A stretch of 56,973 nucleotides of DNA from an uncultured Eubacterium sp. Lineage in GTDB: Bacteria > Bacillota > Clostridia > Lachnospirales > Lachnospiraceae. Positions 50,920 through 56,973 of this stretch are shown piece after piece. A program made the translations under genes and the position numbers. The stretch is taken from assembly GCA_910586445.1 (NCBI GenBank), contig CAJUHV010000019.1, positions 1-56,973 of the forward strand. The letters are read 5' to 3'. The number at the start of each line of letters is the position of its first letter. Positions within the stretch are counted from its first letter, which is position 1. The notes beneath the pieces were generated by a model that was not told the DNA's origin, ran no database searches, and saw only the letters and a list, made by a program, of their open reading frames with translations.

Positions 50920-52020
50920 TCAGACATCTTCCAATTTTCCCATCGCATAGATATATTTGTGTTCAAACCTGCCGTTATTCATTACGTTCACAATGCTGCA
51001 TCCGCCGTTTCTGCATCCAAGGTAGCACTGGCATTTCGACAGAATGACCAGCTCTGCCAGATAAGCCCTGTTTGACGATATTGACACATCCAGCAGCGGA
51101 TTGCTGCTGAATACGCCGTTTTCCGTAATCCTTGTGCGCATCCGGTCCAGCATAAGAAGCGTGCCGCCAAAATGCTTTTTCAAATCATCCGCACTGCCTG
51201 TATCATCTGTAGATAAAAAAATATAGTCACACTTCCACAGCAGCCGGAATCTTTCCAGATCATGGATAAAAATATCGATCGAATCCGGCTGGCGGTTATG
51301 ATACTGATAATGCTTTTCTTTTAATTTCATGCCCTGCACATATCCCATCCGAACAGAAACGCCTAATACCCTTCTTCCTTCCCGAAAAATATTACACGTT
51401 TGCTGCTCGATATACTGCGCAGTGTCATCTTCAAATATCACGTACTTTTTCAGCAGCGGATTCCATTTTCTCATATACCGCTTTTTGAGCATTTCAATCT
51501 CCCGCATAGGATGACACGGGGTATCCACTGCCCGCGGGCTTGCAAACACAACATTTTTGCAGTCTTGAATATCCTGCATCGTAACGCCGGCCGGCTGCTT
51601 AAAGTAAAAGAGCCAGCGCTCCTTCATCTCCCACGGCAGCCCTTTTCTCCACGGACACTGTGCCACTTCTTCGTCCGGCCCTCCCCACAGCCATGGACGG
51701 TACAGTGTAGAATCGATGACAGGAATATAATGCATTTTATCTGCATATTTAAAATGTCCAAGCAGATAGATCATCATAGAGGCAATCCCCGTTTCCTGTT
51801 CATCTAAAGCGATTACATAGTAAGTCTTATCTGGATCTTTATCCCCCAGACAGTGCACCTTTCTGCTTTTTTCCCGCCTGCATAATGTCGAATCTTCTCC
51901 CTTTTCCCGCCGCTCTTTATACAAATGCACCCACTCACAAACTGCATAAACAGGTGCCGGGGCATAGGGCAGCCAACGTTTTATATATTTCATCAGCTTT
52001 CCGCCAAAATCTCCTGTCAT
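50920..52020 (-). CDS. Putative glycosyltransferase, fucosyltransferase-like
   Basis: A 366-residue protein (or 357 from the ATG at 51993). Features reminiscent of GT-B O-fucosyltransferase/NodZ-type enzymes are TYYVIALDEQETGIASMMIY at the start of the first domain, RWLFYFKQPAGVTMQDI, RVLGVSVRMGYVQG (corresponding to the HVRR-type donor-binding strand), CDYIFLSTDDTGSADDLKKH and AELVILSKCQCYLGCRNGGC. The TDD and the S-x-C-x-Y ending are common in this group. It would transfer an unknown sugar to a glycan before export. There is no signal peptide. Assignment is by pattern only; confidence in the exact family is low. Confidence 0.55.
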   Translation of the reverse strand: MTGDFGGKLMKYIKRWLPYAPAPVYAVCEWVHLYKERREKGEDSTLCRREKSRKVHCLGDKDPDKTYYVIALDEQETGIASMMIYLLGHFKYADKMHYIPVIDSTLYRPWLWGGPDEEVAQCPWRKGLPWEMKERWLFYFKQPAGVTMQDIQDCKNVVFASPRAVDTPCHPMREIEMLKKRYMRKWNPLLKKYVIFEDDTAQYIEQQTCNIFREGRRVLGVSVRMGYVQGMKLKEKHYQYHNRQPDSIDIFIHDLERFRLLWKCDYIFLSTDDTGSADDLKKHFGGTLLMLDRMRTRITENGVFSSNPLLDVSISSNRAYLAELVILSKCQCYLGCRNGGCSIVNVMNNGRFEHKYIYAMGKLEDV

Positions 52021-52146
52021 CTTAACGCTTACTCCTTATTCTATACTGACGGGCAGTAAAATTTACCAATTACACCGGCTCACAAGCGCTGCTGCACCGG
52101 TCTGCGCAGCAGTTTTTATCGCGGCTTCTAAGCAATGCCGCAGCTT

Positions 52147-52926
52147 CTACACGCCTTCATAACGGTCACACAGCTCTTTTGTATCTCCAAATCCGACCAT
52201 CTTCCCGTGATCAATCCACAGTACTTTATTACACATCCTGCGGATCTGTGCCAGATTGTGCGAAACAAATAAGACTGTGGTTCCTCCGCTCATCAGCTGC
52301 ATCATTCTTTGATGGCTCTTTTCCTGAAATCCTGCATCCCCGACAGAAAGAATCTCATCCACAATCAGAATCTCTGGATTTACGACTGTCGCGATTGAAA
52401 ATGCCAGCCTCATGATCATTCCAGAAGAATAATTGCGCAGCGGCATTTCCAAAAACTGGCTGATTTCAGAAAACGCTACAATCTCATCATATTTTTCTAT
52501 CAAAAAAGCCTCTGAATAGCCTAAAATCGAACCGTTTAAAAATATGTTTTCCCGGCCCGAAAGATCATGGTCAAACCCCGATCCAAGCTCCAGCATAGGC
52601 ACGACATTACCATTGACCTGCACTTTCCCGACTGTAGGCTTCATAATCCCTGATATGACCTTCAGCAGCGTGCTTTTTCCTGCCCCGTTTTCTCCGATGA
52701 TCCCAAGCACCGTACCTTTTTTTATAGAAAAACTGACATCCCGAAGCGCCCAGAATTCCTGATAGTGCAGCTTTCGTCTTAACAGCGCTACGGTAAATTC
52801 CTTTATCGTATTGATCCTGTCATTTGCCATTTTAAATTTCAAAGAAACATCGCTGACCTCTATCGCATTATCCTGCACATTATCCTGCACATTACCAATC
52901 ATGTTATCTTGCACATTATCCTGCAT
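52147..52926 (-). CDS. ABC exporter ATPase, TagH/Wzt-like
   Basis: The start is the ATG at 52926 (MQDNVQDNMIG), with GGGCGG upstream; a GTG six bases earlier is in frame. Walker A is GIIGENGAGKSTLLKVI, the signature LRNYSSGMIMRLAFSI, Walker B PEILIVDEILSVGDAGFQ and the H loop TVLFVSHNLAQIRRMC. The order and length match ATPases that energise export of wall teichoic acids or O-antigen-like polysaccharides. It has no C-terminal carbohydrate-binding domain. It pairs with the permease gene upstream. The N-terminus holds a 4-residue repeat (N-V-Q-D) encoded by 12-bp units. Confidence 0.92.
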   Translation of the reverse strand: MQDNVQDNMIGNVQDNVQDNAIEVSDVSLKFKMANDRINTIKEFTVALLRRKLHYQEFWALRDVSFSIKKGTVLGIIGENGAGKSTLLKVISGIMKPTVGKVQVNGNVVPMLELGSGFDHDLSGRENIFLNGSILGYSEAFLIEKYDEIVAFSEISQFLEMPLRNYSSGMIMRLAFSIATVVNPEILIVDEILSVGDAGFQEKSHQRMMQLMSGGTTVLFVSHNLAQIRRMCNKVLWIDHGKMVGFGDTKELCDRYEGV

Positions 52927-52928
52927 TT
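52868..52928 (-). repeat. 12-bp tandem repeat at the start of the ABC ATPase gene
   Basis: ATTATCCTGCAC-type units occur about four times with one interruption at the 5' end of the gene. They encode QDNV repeats in frame. Confidence 0.8.
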
Positions 52929-52938
52929 TCACACCGCC

Positions 52939-54390
52939 CTATATCGCAAATACAAACCGGTCCTGCATTTTTCGAAAGATCAGGACACCTATGGTCAAAA
53001 AAATTACCGATATTGCAAAGCACAGAGCATAGCTCCTAGGTTCCGGTGAAATCCCATCTATCACAATCGTTCTGAAAAAATCGATATAATTATACATAGG
53101 ATTTAATTTCACAAGATGCAGCATTGGCTCCGGCAGAATAGATTCCGGGTAAAATATCGGTGTAATATAATTCATCGCTGTGAGAAATACAGACCAGATA
53201 AACTGTATATCTCTGAAAAACACAAGGAATGCCGACAGCATCAAAGACACGCCCAGGCAGAACAGCAGCAGGCATATCAGCACAAATGGTATAAGCAGCC
53301 AGGCCTTTGTGATATGGATGCCTGTGCCAACGGTCATCAGAATCATCGGAATCATTGCAATCACAAGGTTTACAAGTGTAGACAATACTTTTGACAAAGG
53401 ATAAATATATTTTGGAACATATACCTTTTTAATCAGATTCGCATTGCCTGTGATCGCATACATCGCAACATTGCTCGATTCCGAAAAAAAGTTGAACAGC
53501 ACAACGCCTGAGAGCAGATACACAGGGTAGTTGACGACTCCGCGCTGAAACAGCTTGGAAAACACGATATACTGTACGCCCATTGTAAGGAGCGGATTAA
53601 AAAAACTCCACATGACACCCAGCACAGACCGCTTATATTTGATCTTAAAATCTCTGGACACCAGCTGGCGGATCAGGAAACTGTATCTCTTTAATAAGGT
53701 GCACGCCGTAATAATCAGGCTCTTTTTTCCGTGCTTCTTTTTCCAGATCAGCACCATGCAGTACAGCGCGAGCAGCAGTCCTGTCGGAATAACAATCTTC
53801 CAGTAATGCGGCCCAGTCCATACATTGTCCGTTCCATACACAGAAAAACACAGCGTGCCCAAAACCGCCTCTTCCTTTATGTAAAGCTGCCCCTCTTCCA
53901 TCTGCCCGGACTGTGTATATCCAAAGGCTGCCGTACTCCCGGACTCTCCATCCGGAGAAGCCAGCACCAGAGACACAGCATGCCCGCGTACGCCGAACGC
54001 CTCCTGCTCCAATGCTCCGCTAAAAGCCTGTCCGGCCACAAAATCTGCTGCCGGCACAATACTGTGATAAAGCTGCTTATCCGCAGTCTGGTCAAACAGT
54101 GTCAGCTCAATCACACCCATATCTTCCCCCGAGGATGCAGACCCCCAGACCTCAAAGCGCGTAATACCGTCCATCCTGCACACAAAATCCTGCCGGACGC
54201 TGCAGCCGCGTATAATTTCCGGTGTCATACTGTCTCCTTGAACGCTTATAATCTCATTTTTAGACTCCCTGATATACAGCTGTTCACCCGCGGCATAATA
54301 AAACACGCCCGCAGACAGAAAATAAAGAATAAGTACCGCAATGCATCCTTGTGTAAAATTGTATTTTTCAATCTTCACGCCTTTTAACAT
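52939..54390 (-). CDS. ABC-2 polysaccharide export permease with extra N-terminal domain
   Basis: The C-terminal about 255 residues are a TagG/Wzm-type permease: LVSRDFKIKYKRSVLGVMWS, FFNPLLTMGVQYIVFSKLFQ, NANLIKKVYVPKYIYPLSKV and LVKLNPMYNYIDFFRTIV, with six membrane segments. The first about 225 residues are unusual. One membrane segment (IAVLILYFLSAGVFYYAAG) is followed by a beta-rich region with paired-strand spacing (FEVWGSASSGEDMGVIELTL, SGALEQEAFGVRGHAVSLVL), then a second segment (WKIVIPTGLLLALYCMVLIW). That domain would face outwards. TagG-type permeases are normally near 270 residues, so this is a fusion. It might bind or trim the exported glycan (inference). Confidence 0.88.
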   Translation of the reverse strand: MLKGVKIEKYNFTQGCIAVLILYFLSAGVFYYAAGEQLYIRESKNEIISVQGDSMTPEIIRGCSVRQDFVCRMDGITRFEVWGSASSGEDMGVIELTLFDQTADKQLYHSIVPAADFVAGQAFSGALEQEAFGVRGHAVSLVLASPDGESGSTAAFGYTQSGQMEEGQLYIKEEAVLGTLCFSVYGTDNVWTGPHYWKIVIPTGLLLALYCMVLIWKKKHGKKSLIITACTLLKRYSFLIRQLVSRDFKIKYKRSVLGVMWSFFNPLLTMGVQYIVFSKLFQRGVVNYPVYLLSGVVLFNFFSESSNVAMYAITGNANLIKKVYVPKYIYPLSKVLSTLVNLVIAMIPMILMTVGTGIHITKAWLLIPFVLICLLLFCLGVSLMLSAFLVFFRDIQFIWSVFLTAMNYITPIFYPESILPEPMLHLVKLNPMYNYIDFFRTIVIDGISPEPRSYALCFAISVIFLTIGVLIFRKMQDRFVFAI

Positions 54391-55420
54391 GACAGATCCC
54401 TTTCCTGTTTTTCAGCGAGCGCAGCTCTAATAATTTTAGAAATAAACATTCATCCATATGCAGCAGCCCCATCATATATAAAATCAGATACCTGCTGCGT
54501 ACAGCCTTCCAAAGCCTCCTGCTTTTTTGGCGCACCTTCCGATAAAACCGCCTGCCCGCCCTGCGTCCCGCCTTTCTGTCTGAAAAACGCAGGAACACAG
54601 TGACAAAATAGTCAGCCAGGCAGCTGCATACGCGAAAGCGCCAGAAAAGCATGTCTGCACCACGTCTTTCCAAATCATCCTCTATACGGATCATCGAAAG
54701 CAGGACGTGCTCCATCTGGCGTATGCACTTCTGGCGGTTTTGGTTTGACGTGCTCTGCGACTCACATCCTACCCTGTATACATACAGACAATCCTTCATC
54801 ACGCAGATACGTCTGGCAAAGCCTGCAAATGACGCTATAAAATACGCGTCATCATAGTACACGCCTTCCGGCAGCCTATAGCCTGCCATACGATAAAAAT
54901 CCGTCCGGTAAATCACCCCGTGTAAAGACAGCAGCCCCTTATAGCAGTCCCAGTCCGCTGTCAGCTCCTCCATCTGCAGATAACGCAGGCCCTGCTTCTG
55001 CCTGCTGCGGATGTGCCGGACTTTTTTTGTATTCATGTCATAAATCGTAAAGCCCGCCAGCACCATATCCGCTTCTTCCATAACCAGAAGCTTCTCTGTC
55101 ACAGCCTTCAGGCCCCCAGGGCTTACCCAGTCATCCGCGTCAAGAACCTTAAAATATTTCCCGCTGCATTGTTCCACCCCGGCATTCACCGCCGAGCCGT
55201 GCCCACCATTTTCTTTTTCTATCAGCCGGATACTGTCTGGATATTTTTCCCTGTATCCTGCCGCAATCTTTCCTGACCGGTCCCGCGATCCATCATTGAC
55301 AATAAGAATCTCCAGATATGTCAGGCACCGCTGATCTGTCAAAAGCGAATCCAGACATTTCGCAATAAACCTCTCGGCCTGATACATCGGGATGATTATT
55401 GATAATATTTTTTCAGCCAT
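54368..55420 (-). CDS. Glycosyltransferase family 2
   Basis: The start is the ATG at 55420 (MAEKILSIIIPMYQAERF), with GGAG 6 bp upstream. Features: IIIPMYQAERFIAKCLDSLL, ILIVNDGSRDRSGKIAAGYR, ENGGHGSAVNAGVEQCSGKY and the DxD motif KVLDADDWVSPGGLKAV, with GVIYRTDFYRMAGYRLPEGV and YYDDAYFI in the acceptor region. The C-terminal third is Arg-rich and may contact the membrane. It overlaps the previous GT2 gene by about 25 bp and the permease gene by 23 bp, so translation is coupled. It probably builds the exported polymer; donor and acceptor are unknown. Confidence 0.92.
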   Translation of the reverse strand: MAEKILSIIIPMYQAERFIAKCLDSLLTDQRCLTYLEILIVNDGSRDRSGKIAAGYREKYPDSIRLIEKENGGHGSAVNAGVEQCSGKYFKVLDADDWVSPGGLKAVTEKLLVMEEADMVLAGFTIYDMNTKKVRHIRSRQKQGLRYLQMEELTADWDCYKGLLSLHGVIYRTDFYRMAGYRLPEGVYYDDAYFIASFAGFARRICVMKDCLYVYRVGCESQSTSNQNRQKCIRQMEHVLLSMIRIEDDLERRGADMLFWRFRVCSCLADYFVTVFLRFSDRKAGRRAGRRFYRKVRQKSRRLWKAVRSRYLILYMMGLLHMDECLFLKLLELRSLKNRKGICHVKRRED

Positions 55421-56508
55421 AAAACACTCCATTCCCGGCATCTTAAATAAATTTTCAACAGTTTTCCAGTCAGGCAGATTCCCATAAGATCATAGCTGCA
55501 TGCGATCAGCCTGCTGGCAGCATCCTTTCTCGTATGCAGCATCCAGGCATTTTTCTTAACCCGCCTGTGGTATGCCCCACGGTGCGCGCGGCTGACACTG
55601 CTATCATTCAGCAGAAGATGCCGGAATGTATATTCCATCAGGCTGCAGATCATCTGCCGCCGCTGCTCATCCGCCGTCCTTTGCGCATAACGGTTCCATC
55701 TTTCTATAATCGTTAACACATCCACAGCCTTTTTTTCGCAGTCCGTATTTGAAATCGAACCCTGCCTGCCCTGGCGGTAGCAGTAATAATTACTGCCACA
55801 GTACCCGGCCGAGGCCATGCGCAGAAACAGCCTCGGGCTCCATTCCAGATCCTCACATAGCAGATGCTCCCTAAAAAACAGCTTTCCATCAGCAAACATC
55901 CTGCGCCGCACCGCTTTCGTACAGGCGCTTGCCGGAAATTTGGGCAGAGCTGCAAGATACGCGCATATCTCACCCCGCCCAAGCCCGCATACTGCGCTGC
56001 TGATCCCGCTTTCCATCGGAGCCGACGCCATGGTCAGATTCAATGCCCTGCTTTTTCTAATAATCCTTCTGTCTTTTCGAAATGCGGCTAAAGCCGTCGC
56101 TTTGGCCAGATTCGTCGCCCTGCTTTCTGGAAAGATCTTTCTGCCTTCTAAAAACATCACATCCGGCATTCCGCAGTCTTGAATGCTCCGCCGGATCTTT
56201 TCCAGGGAACCCGGCTCAATAAAATCATCACCGTCTACAAACAGAATGTATGTACCCAGAGCTTTACGTATCCCTGCATTGCGTGCAGAAGACAGACCGC
56301 CGTTTTCTTTATGGATCACGCTTACCCGCCGTCCGGCCTTTTTTGCAAACACATCGCAGACTGCCCCGCTGCCGTCCGTCGATCCGTCGTCCACCAGGAT
56401 CACTTCATAATTTTTTACAGGCTGCGCAAGAATGCTTCTTACACATGCTTTTAAATACGGCGCTACGTTATACACCGCTACAATAATGCTAAAAAATGGG
56501 GCATCCAT
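55396..56508 (-). CDS. Glycosyltransferase family 2
   Basis: The start is the ATG at 56508 (MDAPFFSIIVAVYNVAPY), with GAGAGGGG upstream; an in-frame GTG overlaps the stop of the XRE gene. Features: FFSIIVAVYNVAPYLKACVR, VILVDDGSTDGSGAVCDVFA, ENGGLSSARNAGIRKALGTY and ILFVDGDDFIEPGSLEKI (DxD). The C-terminal region is rich in Arg and Cys. It is the first enzyme gene of the 36-kb operon, directly behind the regulator gene. Transfer of the first or early sugar of the repeat unit is possible but not shown. Confidence 0.92.
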   Translation of the reverse strand: MDAPFFSIIVAVYNVAPYLKACVRSILAQPVKNYEVILVDDGSTDGSGAVCDVFAKKAGRRVSVIHKENGGLSSARNAGIRKALGTYILFVDGDDFIEPGSLEKIRRSIQDCGMPDVMFLEGRKIFPESRATNLAKATALAAFRKDRRIIRKSRALNLTMASAPMESGISSAVCGLGRGEICAYLAALPKFPASACTKAVRRRMFADGKLFFREHLLCEDLEWSPRLFLRMASAGYCGSNYYCYRQGRQGSISNTDCEKKAVDVLTIIERWNRYAQRTADEQRRQMICSLMEYTFRHLLLNDSSVSRAHRGAYHRRVKKNAWMLHTRKDAASRLIACSYDLMGICLTGKLLKIYLRCREWSVLWLKKYYQ

Positions 56509-56519
56509 GCAGACCCCTC

Positions 56520-56855
56520 TCACGTTTCACTCATAATCTCCGCAACAGACTGCATAATCTTGATATACATAGAATAGCAGTCCTGCTCCTTCTGTCCCAT
56601 CTGTTTCCATGTATACCCAAGACGCGAATCCGACGGACGTGCCTGTCCCCAGAGAAATTCACCCGCGTCCGCATCCAGCGCTTCACACAGATTCACAAAC
56701 GTATCCAGACTCATGATCTTTGTTCCTCGTTCTATATGCCCTAAAAATGACATACTGATCCCGCATTTCTGCGCAAGCTCGCCCTGTGTCAGCTTTTTTA
56801 CCTTTCTAGCCTGCCGGATTCTCATTCCGATTTTGCCATAATCTAAATCCCGCAT
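56520..56855 (-). CDS. XRE-family transcriptional regulator
   Basis: The 111-residue protein has an N-terminal HTH_3 domain: GMRIRQARKVKKLTQGELAQ, KCGISMSFLGHIERGTKIMS, LDTFVNLCEALDAD. Residues of about 70-111 form a short acidic/helical tail that may bind a ligand or dimerise. A strong GGGGG site lies upstream of the ATG at 56855. It is the first gene of the glycan operon, with 4-bp coupling to the first GT2 gene, so it may regulate its own operon. The inverted repeat at 56910-56934 is a candidate operator. Confidence 0.93.
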   Translation of the reverse strand: MRDLDYGKIGMRIRQARKVKKLTQGELAQKCGISMSFLGHIERGTKIMSLDTFVNLCEALDADAGEFLWGQARPSDSRLGYTWKQMGQKEQDCYSMYIKIMQSVAEIMSET

Positions 56856-56909
56856 ACACCGGCCCCCTTCTGATATGCTTATCTATATTTTTACTGTTTC
56901 TGTCTTAAC

Positions 56910-56934
56910 ATAACATTTGTAATAATATTGTTAT
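56910..56934. promoter_or_regulatory. Inverted repeat, candidate XRE operator
   Basis: ATAACA and TGTTAT separated by 13 bp, within an AT-rich stretch 55-80 bp upstream of the XRE start. The symmetry fits an HTH dimer site; binding is inferred. Confidence 0.45.
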
Positions 56935-56973
56935 ACATAAAAAAACGCGCAGCCCCTTGATTTATGCGGGACT

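Noticed and set aside
1..56973. Similar sequence at both window ends (GCAACCCCTTGATTT and GCAGCCCCTTGATTT)
   Set aside because: It could be an attachment-site pair or a contig-end repeat, but the match is about 15 bases, the left copy lies inside DUF1016 coding sequence, and no integrase is seen.

Overview
The window looks like chromosomal DNA of a Gram-positive Clostridia, most likely a Lachnospiraceae-type gut bacterium (inference). Supporting signs are AGGAGG-type ribosome sites, TTGACA/TATAAT-type promoters, an AgrC/AgrA-like GHKL kinase with a LytTR regulator, a lipobox lipoprotein, a secreted Ig-like-domain protein and a TagGH-like ABC exporter. No rRNA, tRNA, CRISPR array or prophage module was seen.

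Layout. (i) 1-3.5 kb, minus strand: a decayed group with a DUF1016 nuclease fragment fused by recombination to a truncated Gfo/Idh/MocA oxidoreductase, a radical SAM/SPASM protein and a B12-binding radical SAM protein split by a frameshift in a T8 run. An IS200-type remnant may follow. (ii) 4.1-7.1 kb: a repeat-bearing lipoprotein and a two-component system. (iii) 7.3-14.7 kb: a compact minus-strand group, UDG - FRG-domain protein - AIPR protein (frameshifted in an A9 run) - 193-aa protein - HD/HSP90-type ATPase, which resembles a defence operon. (iv) 15-20.4 kb, plus strand: a secreted protein, a HAD hydrolase lacking its catalytic start, an AAA/PD-(D/E)XK protein and a small ORF with a consensus promoter. 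(v) 20.9-56.9 kb: one minus-strand, about 36-kb glycan operon, headed by an XRE regulator and closed by a strong terminator at 20.89 kb.

The glycan operon has two halves. The upstream half (40.3-56.5 kb) holds two GT2 enzymes, an ABC exporter whose permease carries a large extra extracytoplasmic domain, a putative fucosyltransferase-like enzyme, and sugar-nucleotide genes: RfbF, a UXS-like SDR, UDP-glucose dehydrogenase, RfbH, an HMGL-like aldolase, a YerE-like ThDP enzyme, a YerF-like SDR and a divergent RfbG. Together they suggest a CDP-linked 3,6-dideoxy branched sugar related to yersiniose. The downstream half (20.9-40.2 kb) holds six radical SAM proteins, three FkbM methyltransferases, a pyruvyltransferase-like protein, a sulfotransferase, a HAD protein, a GT2 and a GT4.

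The main discovery candidate is in the downstream half. Ten homopolymeric G tracts (8-11 G on the coding strand) lie between 23.17 and 39.88 kb; no other tract of this kind was noticed elsewhere in the window. Nine lie inside or between parts of modification-enzyme genes and one at a gene end. In this sequence some are in frame and others are out of frame. Twelve proteins here share a Rossmann-like GxG module placed at the N- or C-terminus of very different catalytic domains. This looks like a phase-variable, combinatorial surface-modification system. A second unusual layer is that the gaps after several sugar genes are filled by tandem repeats, some of them copies of the preceding gene's own 3' end (46 bp x9, 39 bp, 49 bp x2, 121 bp x2, AT-rich units).
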